Part shown: in pieces, positions 55,085 through 64,000 of the stretch
How the letters are laid out: each line of letters opens with the position of its first letter
Numbering within the stretch: position 1 is the stretch's first letter
Origin: Pomphorhynchus laevis
Lineage: Eukaryota; Acanthocephala; Palaeacanthocephala; Echinorhynchida; Pomphorhynchidae
Direction of reading: 5' to 3'
DNA length: 64,000 nucleotides
Assembly: GCA_012934845.2 (NCBI GenBank)
Contig: WNNJ02002138.1
Location: 62,001 to 126,000, forward strand
Notes under the pieces: model-generated
Told to the model about the DNA's origin: nothing
The model's database searches: none
What the model saw: only the letters and a program-made list of their open reading frames with translations
Made by a program: the position numbers and the translations under genes

Positions 55085-58075
55085 TTTTAGCTAGTCAATA
55101 TTTTTTTTTGTTTTTTTTGAAAAGAAAATTTATTATTACAAAATCGAAGAGTTTAAATGTCATGCTTCCGTAAACGGTGTTGCCGGAAATGAACGGCTAG
55201 ATCTAGGAGCCCGAAGCGAGGCCGAGCATGAACGCATGATTGAGAAGGCAATACGTCTCTTCAAGCGAATGAGATTATCCACGTAATACTGTGGATGTGC
55301 CTCGGATTTCTTGCGAGTGATTGACCGCAACAGTGATATTGTACTTGCACCCATGCCTGCTGATGTGGAAAAAACAAGGGGCATAAAACTACCATGCTCT
55401 ACCAGTTCGATTCGCTCCCCGTATTTTGAAATCTTGCGTTTTTCGTTGAACTCGAAGGCGGAACGGGCACTACGATTTGCGTAAGATTGAGCAAGTGTTG
55501 AAAAAATCGTGACGTCACAGAACGTCCGCTCATATCGTTCCGCATGCAATCCAGAACATACAATATCCAGTCTTGCTTGTACATCTCTTGTGGTGCAAGA
55601 AGATTGAAAGGACATAGACTCGGGGATTTGAGAAAGACGAGGTTCGATTCCCACACCGTGACATACTTCTGTTAATTCTTGGGCAATTATGTCCCTGATT
55701 GCGTTATGTCTGATTGTCGGTAAGCCTCCTCTGGCGCAAGAGAGTGCATGACCAACACCTATTAACTCTCCACAGACGCACTGTCGTTCTTCGGTCAGGG
55801 TTGACCATCCATATCGGCAGCGTAGAGCATCGATGAATTCCAAAGGACTGAGGTGAAACCTCTCTGTCTTTAGTGGCAGTGAGCTGATCCAGGAGGACGC
55901 TCCGTTAGTTGCAGCATGTGATATGGAATTGGCAATTCCGGGCTCCAGGGACTTAGTAATCGCTGCAAGCCTCTCATTAAATATTATTTTTCTTTTATTA
56001 GATATACCTGCTGAGATCGAATTTTGCAGTTCATAAAGTTGCTCAGCGCTGTCAGCGCAATCAAACGCTCTACACATTTCTAAAGATCCCTGGAACTCAA
56101 CTTGATTGTTAAAGCAGGGATCAAAGATACCAAGGCCTCCTAGCTTTAGCGGCGAAGAAATAATTGTGATCCACTTCGCGTCAAGCGAAAATTTAGTAAG
56201 GACTGGTACGAGTGACTGAAAGATCGCATTGTGCAGATCCAACAAGCTTTCTGGTCTGCACTCAATCAGCCGGAGGTAATGTGTCCATCTGAACTGCACT
56301 GAATGAACCAAACCAGTGAATGCAACGTGTGGATCAAATAGGGCTACCTCCTTTAGTCGATCGACGACAGATATCCATGCGTTACATCTTTCGGTGGTGT
56401 GCTCAGAAACGAATATTTCAGTGCCAATGGGCACTCCAAGTGTTATCAACCCGGTAGTGTAATTCGATACTCCAGCCAGGGATAAAGGCATATCGAACCG
56501 TTTGTGAGATAGCATCTTTGTTTTGGAGGCATTCACATGGTATCCATAAAGGGGACCCTTGTTTGTGAGAATATCCCAGACCTTTTGGATGTCTTCACTA
56601 CTGCCCACAAAGTTTGAGTCATCGGCGTACCACCTTTGAACAATTCGAGGAACATTTCGCTGGATGTAATCGATGAGTGGTAGAGTGGACATAGCATACG
56701 CAGGCATTGCCAAGGGATCTCCCTGAGTAAATCCCTCCATCGAGGCTATTGTATCTCCACCTAAATAGAGCATTGCTGGTGATTTATAAACATTCTGCAG
56801 GGCTACCGTAAGCGCTGGACTAGTATAATTGATGTTATGGAGTGCGGTAGCTCGATTGATGGTGTTAAATGCGTTAGAAGCGTCGACAGCAAGCAGGCAT
56901 TGATCACTGTTCATAAAATAGGCGTCTCGTAATGATCGCACAGCATATTCAATTCCAGATTTCTGAGATGCAGCTAATTGGAGAACATCTGCAGCCTCCA
57001 TCAGATCCATTTTGATTATACTCAATAACGTGCGGCAGATGATTCGTCTCGAGACTTCACAAATTCCTATCGGTCTAATTCCACCTGCTTTTTTCCGAAT
57101 TGCGACGAGTCTACACCCAGTAAACGCGTCTAGTGAGCCCATAGGTAAATTTTTACTCGCAATACTGATGGCTAGGTCAGCGAGGGAACGTGCCAGATTG
57201 CGAGAGTCTGCTCCAAAACATGTAAGGAATCTTCGCCAGGATTGTGCATCGACCCCCGAAGGTCCTGCACTTCCATGAGTTCGTCGACAAGCATTGATAA
57301 TGTGATCTTCGCTGATCTCTAAAAAACGAACCGGGTGGTGATTACGTGTTGTGATTGGAACTGTTAGTAGGGCTTCTTCATTAATTGGTTCGGCCTTTGG
57401 GTGTAATTCCTGTAATAATTGCTTTACCGATTTACCATCTACGATGTCGCTATGAGACAGCAGACCGGCCACCAGTTCCCCTGACAATGTAGCAGATCCT
57501 GCCGCGAGTTTACCTGCAGTCATCAAATTTATGTAGCTTCTTTTCCAATCTAAAGCAGTCAGTGGTGGACTATTTGAGATTACGTTTTGTTGCAAATACA
57601 TTGCCTCTTCAAATAATTCATCCACTTTGGATTCCGACCAAAGTTTCAGTCGACGTTCAATCGTTTTCCGAATCGCTGAGATCTTTCTTGTTCGTATTTT
57701 TTGAAGGATTAGTTGTGAGAATACAGTAGCGTCTTTTAGGGCATCCAAATGCTCCGAATTTGCTGCTTTCGAGTAAAAACCTGCCAAGATCCTTACGAAC
57801 TGATTACTAGCGTTACACAGGGGCAGACACAAGTGGTTGGGTCTCCATTGACAAACCACTTCATATATTGTCGAGCGAGTCGGTAAGGTGTTCGATTTTT
57901 TTTGCGTGCTAAGAGACTTGTCCTCATGTTGTTCGGCATTAACTTCGGTGTTCGGTACTTGAGAGTGGCTACGTGATACTTAGGAACGATTACCACAGTC
58001 GTTGGCTCTGCAGTTGGTGCATGTAGCACGATTCTTCGCACATCGACAGCCCTTGCATTTTTTGATAAGTCCTGT
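55085..58075 (-). mobile_element. REL-type LINE, family E2, whole except its extreme N-terminus
   Basis: Starting at 58075 on the minus strand it enters inside the Cys cluster (CKGCRCAKNRATCTNCRAND), meets one TAA (57980-57982), then is open to 55160. A short 3' UTR and a T/A-rich tail (55085-55110) follow. Its first CxxC pair and leader are replaced by the RT of E1, in the same frame. Confidence 0.85.
55160..57979 (-). CDS. LINE E2 protein: reverse transcriptase and REL endonuclease
   Basis: After the TAA the frame continues VSRSHSQVPNTEVNAEQHED and on through TIYEVVCQWRPNHLCLPLCN; the first ATG is at codon 41 (57859), giving 899 residues. RT: GSAGPSGVDAQSWRRFL, GGIRPIGICEVSRRIICR, LLAVDASNAFNTINR (Asp), FTQGDPLAMPAYAMSTLPLI, RWYADDSNFVGS (YADD). 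Endonuclease part: CVCGELIGVGHALSC finger, TIRHNAIRDIIAQEL, EPRLSQIP, ARLDIVCSGLHAERYER, FCDVTIFSTLAQ, EFNEKRKISKYGE, EHGSFMPLVFSTSAGMGA. The C-terminus is CSASLRAPRSSRSF. All motifs are intact. Confidence 0.9.
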   Translation of the reverse strand, partial: VSRSHSQVPNTEVNAEQHEDKSLSTQKKSNTLPTRSTIYEVVCQWRPNHLCLPLCNASNQFVRILAGFYSKAANSEHLDALKDATVFSQLILQKIRTRKISAIRKTIERRLKLWSESKVDELFEEAMYLQQNVISNSPPLTALDWKRSYINLMTAGKLAAGSATLSGELVAGLLSHSDIVDGKSVKQLLQELHPKAEPINEEALLTVPITTRNHHPVRFLEISEDHIINACRRTHGSAGPSGVDAQSWRRFLTCFGADSRNLARSLADLAISIASKNLPMGSLDAFTGCRLVAIRKKAGGIRPIGICEVSRRIICRTLLSIIKMDLMEAADVLQLAASQKSGIEYAVRSLRDAYFMNSDQCLLAVDASNAFNTINRATALHNINYTSPALTVALQNVYKSPAMLYLGGDTIASMEGFTQGDPLAMPAYAMSTLPLIDYIQRNVPRIVQRWYADDSNFVGSSEDIQKVWDILTNKGPLYGYHVNASKTKMLSHKRFDMPLSLAGVSNYTTGLITLGVPIGTEIFVSEHTTERCNAWISVVDRLKEVALFDPHVAFTGLVHSVQFRWTHYLRLIECRPESLLDLHNAIFQSLVPVLTKFSLDAKWITIISSPLKLGGLGIFDPCFNNQVEFQGSLEMCRAFDCADSAEQLYELQNSISAGISNKRKIIFNERLAAITKSLEPGIANSISHAATNGASSWISSLPLKTERFHLSPLEFIDALRCRYGWSTLTEERQCVCGELIGVGHALSCARGGLPTIRHNAIRDIIAQELTEVCHGVGIEPRLSQIPESMSFQSSCTTRDVQARLDIVCSGLHAERYERTFCDVTIFSTLAQSYANRSARSAFEFNEKRKISKYGERIELVEHGSFMPLVFSTSAGMGASTISLLRSITRKKSEAHPQYYVDNLIRLKRRIAFSIMRSCSASLRAPRSSRSFPATPFTEA

Positions 58076-60082
58076 ATAACCAACATGCGGATCCGCTGAG
58101 CAGACATCTGCAAGTCGGGAAACCAAATTTACAGCCGAAGAAATCTTTCGAGCGACAAACTGTGATAAACAATCTTCAGTACCGATGGCGGAACCAAGGA
58201 TGTTGACAAAGTCATTACGTATTGTAACGTACGGAAAGCTGTCAGAGATAAAACCGTGAGATCCGTCATGACGCTCTATATTATGTACCAAGATATTGGT
58301 TTTCGATGGATTTACGTAATAGCCATATTGAGGCCCGCGCGTAGTCAAGATATGCCAAGCTGTTTTTAACGACGATAAGGAACCGACGAAGTTTGCGTCA
58401 TCGGCGTACCATCGTTGCAGAGTGTCTGGGCATTTCGACTGTATGAGCTTGATTAGTGGAATCGAGGACATGGCAAAAACGGCCATTGCGAAGGGGTCTC
58501 CTTGAGTTACCCCCTCTCTTGAATAAATCGATTCATCTTCGATGACAAGCTGAGCGTCACCCGAATATATGTTGCGAAATGCGACGTTAAGAGCTGGGCA
58601 AATAAATTTCATATTTGCCAGAGCGACTCGACGATTCAGGCGGTTAAAAGCGTTGCTAGCATCGATACACATAAGAGCGTTTTCGGAATTTTCATGAAAT
58701 CGTTTGCGTAGTGAGTGAATGGCAAATTCGATGACATTTCGTTGGGCGGCACACAACTGCGTAGTTCCGGCGGCTTCTTGAAGGTCAGATTTTATATGAC
58801 GCAGGATTGTCCGTGAAATAATGCGTCTATCCACGTTTGAAATACCGATTGGACGTATACCACCGGATTTTTTCGGAATAGCGACCAGACGACCGGCAAT
58901 GAATGCTTCCAAACAACCGGTGGGCATCCGCTCCGTTGCGATACAAATGGCCAAGGAAGCAAGACTCTCCGCTAGCTTTTGTGAATGCATTCCGAAAGCG
59001 GTCAGCATACGTCTCCATAAAATCGTGTCCATGCAGGATGGTCCAGCCGAACCAAAAGTCGATTTCGCCGATCTTTGGATGTCTATCGCACAGATGGAAA
59101 GGAACATTGATGAGTGGTGAGGCAGGGCACTGGGAAGCCTTTCTTGAAGCAGGGCATCGGGATCCGCATCGGCAGGCTCAGGATGAAGGGCTTCTAGGTG
59201 TTGTTTTACGGTTTTGTCTCCGATCAGGACGTGAGGTGATAGACAACCATTCGTTTCGTGGTCTTCAAGTAAATGAGTAGCCGCAGTTAGTTTGTTTTTA
59301 CAGACAAGATGGCAATATTTTCTTTTCCAGTCGTTGCTAGAGCTGTTGCGGACGACTAACGTGCGTCGAGATTGTAGGATTTGGGCCTCCTTGTATAGCT
59401 CAAGAATTTCTCGACATTTCCATAGACTGATTCGACGCTCCAAAGTTTTGCGAATCATTGCTGTTTTTCGAGTTTTAATCGGCTGCAGCACGCATCTCGC
59501 GAGGACGGTTGCGGCTTTTAGTGCATCAAAAGTTGGCGTGTCTTTCCCGTAAGTGGCCATATTGTATAGGTCGGTTAGTTGGTCAATAAACGCGTTACTG
59601 GCGTTGCATTTGGGAAGTTCTAAATTTTCGGGTTTCCAGTGAATTACTTTACCATATACGTAGTCTATCTGAATTTTGAAAGACGAGTTTGTCGTAATAG
59701 GTCGGTCATTCGCTTGAGCAGTGTGTACGTTGAAGGGCGAAACACTGTTGTTTTCACCGTTATTACGCATAGGGTGATCATCTCTCGTAAACACGATACT
59801 GTCGGTATCAGAGCTCATTTTGATTCTATCTTGGGTACCGTAATCGAGACGTGGTGGGTCAATATCATTGTTTTCTGCGAAAGTGTGAGTGGGATTGAGA
59901 TCGATGAGAAGTTCAGTCGCGGAAAGGTTGTTGGTGCACTGAGCAGCAGAGCAGTTTATACAGGGGCGATCCGCTTTCGCACATCGACACCCGCGACATC
60001 TTGCATTTGGGCCATTGCAACCACAACATTTGCTAACCGTACTTGGCTTTCCTCGAGGCATTTTCGTGTGGATGAGATGCAC
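57980..60082 (-). CDS. LINE E1 protein fused in frame to the Cys cluster of E2
   Basis: The 700-residue frame has ATG at 60082 and a better start at MPRGKPSTVSKCCGCNGPNA (60061). The Cys cluster is complete (CCGC, RCRGCRCAKADRPCINC). An N-terminal domain and an RT follow: GSAGPSCMDTILWRRML, GGIRPIGISNVDRRIISR, LMCIDASNAFNRLNR, VTQGDPFAMAVFAMSSIPLI, RWYADDANFVGS (YADD). The RT thumb stops at DPHVGYTGLI, and the next residues are KKCKGCRCAKNRATCTNC, the Cys cluster of E2. The frame ends GNRS at TAA 57980. E1 has lost its finger and nuclease. Confidence 0.9.
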   Translation of the reverse strand: MHLIHTKMPRGKPSTVSKCCGCNGPNARCRGCRCAKADRPCINCSAAQCTNNLSATELLIDLNPTHTFAENNDIDPPRLDYGTQDRIKMSSDTDSIVFTRDDHPMRNNGENNSVSPFNVHTAQANDRPITTNSSFKIQIDYVYGKVIHWKPENLELPKCNASNAFIDQLTDLYNMATYGKDTPTFDALKAATVLARCVLQPIKTRKTAMIRKTLERRISLWKCREILELYKEAQILQSRRTLVVRNSSSNDWKRKYCHLVCKNKLTAATHLLEDHETNGCLSPHVLIGDKTVKQHLEALHPEPADADPDALLQERLPSALPHHSSMFLSICAIDIQRSAKSTFGSAGPSCMDTILWRRMLTAFGMHSQKLAESLASLAICIATERMPTGCLEAFIAGRLVAIPKKSGGIRPIGISNVDRRIISRTILRHIKSDLQEAAGTTQLCAAQRNVIEFAIHSLRKRFHENSENALMCIDASNAFNRLNRRVALANMKFICPALNVAFRNIYSGDAQLVIEDESIYSREGVTQGDPFAMAVFAMSSIPLIKLIQSKCPDTLQRWYADDANFVGSLSSLKTAWHILTTRGPQYGYYVNPSKTNILVHNIERHDGSHGFISDSFPYVTIRNDFVNILGSAIGTEDCLSQFVARKISSAVNLVSRLADVCSADPHVGYTGLIKKCKGCRCAKNRATCTNCRANDCGNRS

Positions 60083-60370
60083 ACCCTGGGTTAATCCCTC
60101 GGCGTGTGGCTTCGTTTGTGTATTGTTCGCCTTTCTTAGCTCTGGGCTCCCAGTGATGTTTAAAATGGACGTATTTGAGGTTTGTGTATTTAAGGTTGTA
60201 ATTAGTGTAGGTATTTATAATAACCAAATCTTTTTTTAGAGAAAAAAAAGCGAGCGGAATGTGTGTTAAAGGTCTAAAAAATAATAATAATGAATGTGTG
60301 TTAAAGGTCTAAAAAATAATAATAATGAATGTGTGTTAAAGGTCTTAATAATAATAATATTTAACTTTTG
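58076..60370 (-). mobile_element. REL-type LINE, family E1, 3'-truncated
   Basis: The left two thirds of a REL LINE on the minus strand, ending inside the RT thumb at the junction with E2. Its leader (60083-60370) includes three tandem copies of a 36-bp unit (AATGTGTGTTAAAGGTCT and AT-rich remainder; 60257-60360). Confidence 0.8.
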
Positions 60371-60411
60371 TTTTTTATGCATTATTTATTATCAACACGA
60401 GAAAAAAAAAC

Positions 60412-60451
60412 AATTTTGTTAGAGTAAATTGCAATTTACTCTAACAAAATT
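60412..60451. repeat. Perfect 40-bp palindrome at the 5' edge of LINE E1
   Basis: Arms of 20 bases (AATTTTGTTAGAGTAAATTG and complement) with no spacer, extended imperfectly on both sides by CACGAGAAAAAAAA/TTTTTTCTTGTG. Confidence 0.95.
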
Positions 60452-60699
60452 TTTTTCTTGTGTGTATAATTAATAATGCCTAAAATCAGATTTCATGGCA
60501 CACGAATGTAATGTTGACAGAATTTAATTTTTGTTTAGAAATAATATTTTAATTTTAAAAAATAATAATATTTTTTTTATTTTTTATTAGTTTGTTATTT
60601 TTTATTATTTGATCTGATATATGATGTGGTTATGCAGATAAAACAACTAGATTATTACAAAAATTCACCAAAACGAAAAAAGTGAGTAAAAAGGTTTTA

Positions 60700-60890
60700 C
60701 TTGTAAGGTCGAGGAATAGGAGCCGAAACCTGATAACATGACAGTTCCTCCTGATTACCTCTAATCCTTATTTGAATACATCGTCTATAAATTTCATAAC
60801 ATCATATATAATTATTTATTAGTCATCTTTATTTAAATTTATATAAAAAATATGTAGACTAAGTTATCTGATTTGATTTTTTAACTATTT
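60700..60890 (+). mobile_element. PLE 3' end, 5'-truncated and decayed
   Basis: GCCGAAACCTGATAACATGA, a decayed CTGATTA, CTCTAATCCTTAT and TATGTAGACTAAGTTATCTG mark a PLE end. It lacks the first strands of the pseudoknot. Confidence 0.65.
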
Positions 60891-60933
60891 TTCATCATCA
60901 TACACTTATGTTTCAGCTTTCTTCTTGGAAAGT

Positions 60934-60967
60934 AATAATGAGGAGTTATTGATAACTCCTCATTATT
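60934..60967. repeat. Perfect palindrome
   Basis: Arms of 16 bases (AATAATGAGGAGTTAT and complement) with a two-base spacer, between the PLE end and LINE A3. Confidence 0.95.
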
Positions 60968-61069
60968 CTCTTATTTCGGATATACTATAATTATCGATTA
61001 TTCGTTTAAAGAATTATTTTGTTTTAAATAGAATTATTACATTAAAAAGTTTAATAACTAATAAACATA

Positions 61070-63662
61070 CAATTATTCCTGTCAGTTCAGATTATTCCTG
61101 TCAGTTCCAGATTATTCCTGTCAGTTCCAGATTATTCCTGTCAATTCCAGATTATTCCTGTAAGTTCCGCTCGCTACGCTCGCGGATTGAGCTCAATATA
61201 TCAATAAAAGGTCATGCCTAAAAAAAGCGCGATCTCAGATCCCTGTTCATGGTCAAGCATATTATACATCGAAATTCAATGATGGTTATACCAGTTTTGA
61301 AGTTGGATGCGATTCCAAAGAATGTGATGTATAGATACTTGTTCGTGTTAAAATATTCGACCACGTAAACATTTCACTTGCGGTTTTTGTACATCAGTAC
61401 GACTACTACAGTTATCCTGCTCATCTACTCTTGTATCACACACGACCACTCAGACCAATGCTGTTTTAGATGTTTCCCTCGCATCAACACTGACTTCGCA
61501 CCTTATAATCCCATTATTGAACCTATTCTCTCACACATTCCTCGTTCAACTACGCACAAACCTTCAATTAATCTTTATCATTCTAACAATGCTAACGGTA
61601 AAGCTTTTTATCTCGTACCTCCTCTTTCCTATTCCTTCCCCAATCTAAATAAATCTCAAACTTCTTTATTCTCTTCACGTACTTCTTACTCGACCTCCCC
61701 TGTATCACCTCTCAATAATTTACACCATTCCATCAAAATCATTTCCAGTAACATTTCCGATCAACTGTATCAACACTCCAATCCTGTCACTCACGCCCCA
61801 ACCTATTTTAATTCTCCTTACTCTACCTCCCACGTAACACTTCCAAATAATTTACATCCTTCATTTAAAATCATATCCAGTCACATCTCTGATCAACCGA
61901 TTCAACACCCCTCTCCTGTCACACTTGCTCCAACCAATATTAATTCTTTATCAAGCACCCCTGTCATTTTCACTTCTATCTGCTCATCTACCTCGACTCC
62001 TACCAGCTCTGTCTGTCCACCACTTCCACGAAATCGTTTTCCTTCGCGCGATCGCTGTATAATCATAACAAACGTAAAGCTTTCCTAATCTGCTTCTCCA
62101 CAATCTCGCCTCGATGATGATGTATCTGCTTTCAGGTCTATCCTAGCAACCATTCTTCCTGATGATAACCCATCACTCTTCAATAATATCGCTCCTGTAT
62201 CCTTTATTCGTTTGAACAAATCCACTAAATCCAATCATCTCAGTCCTCCACTCTTAAAAATCGTTTCCCGACATAGTTCACATGCCTCTTCTGTACTCTC
62301 CCAACGTTTTAAACTTCTTACCACTTCATCTACTTGTCGTATCTTAACTGACCGCTCCCCTTCTGATATTGCCCAGCTCAATTTAGCTCGCATTGAAAAA
62401 CATCGACGTGGAACAAACGGCGAGTCATCCTTATCTATACGTAAAATCAACGGAAATTTTCACGTTCTTCACACAAGGCCAAAAATTCGATGGTGTCCCA
62501 TCTCTCCCCCTTGTCTTCTTCGCTAGTCGATCTCGCTCCTAAGCATACTTTTCGTCTTAGTCTATTCAATACTCGCTCCATTCTTCATAAAGCTGATATG
62601 CTTCTCGATATCTTCGATCAATTATTTATCGATATTCTCTGCATTACCAAATCCTGGCACTATGACTCCGACGATCTTGCTATTCGTCGTCTATGTCGCT
62701 CTGGTTGTTCTCTAGTCGAATCAGCTCGTCAAATTACATCTCATACATCTACTGCGTCTAATCATGGCGGTATTGTTGCCATTGCTCGTCACCCAATGTC
62801 TTTACGTAAAATCAACGTTAACATCCGTTACACTTCGTTCGAATTACTCATATGCAGATTATCAACGCCTTTCTCTCTGGAACTTGTGATTGTATACCGT
62901 CCAGGTTCAGTTGCCCCATCACGTATCTTCTTTAACGACCTTGCTGATCTAATGTCTCACTGTTCATTGTCTTATACTCATTATTTTGTTCTCGATTACT
63001 TTAACATTCGTCCTGATCGCCCGTCTGACTCTGACTCTATCACTTTAACTAATCTTTTTTCTGATTTTAACTATAAATTACTTTCAACAAGCCCAACTCA
63101 TATCCTCGGCGGTTATCTCGACATCATTGCTGTCCCTAACTGATTCAATGACTATACTTCCTTGTCAATTACTGATCCTGGTTTGTCCGATCATTTCCTT
63201 GTCACTCTTACTCTTACTCGTCTCCATCCTCCTTCTCCGCCTTTACCTTTATCTACACCAAGTCGACCCTGGAAGCTTCTCGATATCCCTGTTCTCTGCA
63301 CAGCCTTACTCAATTCTTCACTCTTTTCACTTCCTCTTAACTATCTTTCTCCCGATGATCTCTGCATTCTGTTTGATTCTGAACTTACGTCGATCCTCAA
63401 TAACCTTCCGCCTAGTCGACTTCGACGTTCCCAGCGCTTGCGCCATGCTCCCTGGTTCGATTCTGACTGTAGTCTTTCTAAGCGTCGACTCCGTCACTCT
63501 TTTCGTATGTATAAACGCTTTCTTAAACTTTCACCCAACTCACTCTCTCCAAATCTTCGTGAATCCTACTTTTCTCAACGCCGTTCATATCTCATTCTTA
63601 TACGTACTAAACGTACTCTCTTTTGGCGAAATCAACTCGAGTCATCTTCCAACTCTAAATCG
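61070..63662 (+). mobile_element. L2/CR1-like LINE, family A, copy A3, 3'-truncated
   Basis: The 20-bp leader repeat (about four units), the CGCTCGCTACGCTCGCGG block, ORF1 (broken like A2) and the endonuclease half of ORF2 are present. Homology to A2 ends at about 63661, where a perfect palindrome begins (63664-63689). RT, C-terminus and 3' UTR are absent. LINEs are usually truncated at the 5' side, so a 3' loss points to a rearrangement. Confidence 0.85.
62490..63662 (+). pseudogene. LINE A3 ORF2 endonuclease half
   Basis: RLSLFNTRSILHKAD, DILCITKSWH (catalytic-Glu region; the usual TES is TKS), VIVYRPGS, VLDYFNIR (usual GDFN changed) and GLSDHFLVTL are seen. One in-frame stop occurs near 63141, and the frame continues at 63162-63660. 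The residue changes make the nuclease dead. Confidence 0.75.
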
Positions 63663-63663
63663 A

Positions 63664-64000
63664 AGTTTACACTACAAGTAGTGTAAACTACACTACAAGT
63701 TTACACTACAAATAGACACAAATCACCATCACACAAATTTCTTAGACATTGACATTGAAATAAAGGACGGTAGGATGCATACTAAGATATAAAGAAAGCC
63801 GACGTGGGTTCCATCCTATATACGTACAGACAGCTCTCACCAGCAATGATAAAGAAAAATATTATATATAATGAAGGATTAAGGGCAAGGAAAATATGAT
63901 CCACTAATGAGGCCTTCGAACTTGAAATGTGCAATCTTACTTATCATTTGCAAAACCGGGGATATACAAACAGTTTAATATATGAGACTATAAATAGAGC
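63664..64000. other. Palindrome and unassigned right end
   Basis: AGTTTACACTAC (63664-63675) is followed after two bases by its complement (63678-63689), then by another two direct partial copies to about 63710. The rest has no recognisable gene. Confidence 0.6.

Overview
The window is AT-rich animal DNA, about two thirds A+T by eye. Introns are GT-AG. One gene is clearly identifiable: a PDCD6/ALG-2-type penta-EF-hand protein on the minus strand (28415-31761, four exons placed). Nearly everything else is retroelement, layered and nested. The repeat types (CR1/L2-like LINEs, LINEs with a restriction-enzyme-like endonuclease, an N-terminal GIY-YIG Penelope-like element and a Gypsy fossil) fit an invertebrate. 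A flatworm or another lophotrochozoan is possible, but the phylum is not proven by anything seen here.

Layout. 1-0.5 kb: last exon of an unrecognised gene. 1.2-4.1 kb: nearly whole Penelope-like element (PLE, Naiad type). 4.7-5.2 kb: tRNA-derived SINE with a hammerhead-like core. 5.3-8.8 kb: Gypsy fossil. 8.8-9.2 kb: two PLE ends in tandem. 9.2-12.2 kb: APE-type LINE (family H). 12.2-13.2 kb: fold-back repeats around a possible host exon. 13.2-18 kb: several CR1 pieces in both orientations. 18.1-18.5 kb: PLE end. 18.5-23.1 kb: CR1 fragment, then a nearly full L2-like LINE (family A, copy A1). 23.8-24.2 kb: LTR-type gag fossil. 24.4-26 kb: second PLE copy and a third end. 26-31.8 kb: ALG-2 gene with a LINE (family G) in its long intron. 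32-37.5 kb: LINE A2 carrying two nested LINE 3' ends. 39.2-41 kb: GC-rich LINE F. 41.1-41.9 kb: retrozyme-like tandem repeat. 42.1-46.7 kb: PLE end and LINEs with a restriction-enzyme-like (REL) endonuclease. 47.1-51.9 kb: nearly full CR1. 51.9-60.4 kb: three REL-type LINEs (D, E2, E1) head to tail on the minus strand. 60.7-63.7 kb: PLE end, then LINE A3.

The most interesting signal is RNA structure. The PLE ends carry a motif in which two long-range helices interlock as a pseudoknot, and one helix keeps pairing through compensatory changes between copies. The SINE and the 183-bp tandem repeat share a different layout: GAAAC, then a small hairpin, then a CTGATGA-like box, plus a second helix whose two strands change together between the two families. 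Together they look like a PLE with small ribozyme-like passengers (retrozyme-like), which is an inference. Other patterns are short-spacer perfect palindromes at retroelement breakpoints, an in-frame fusion of two REL LINEs across 4.9 kb, and tandem repeats in the 5' leaders of several LINE families.
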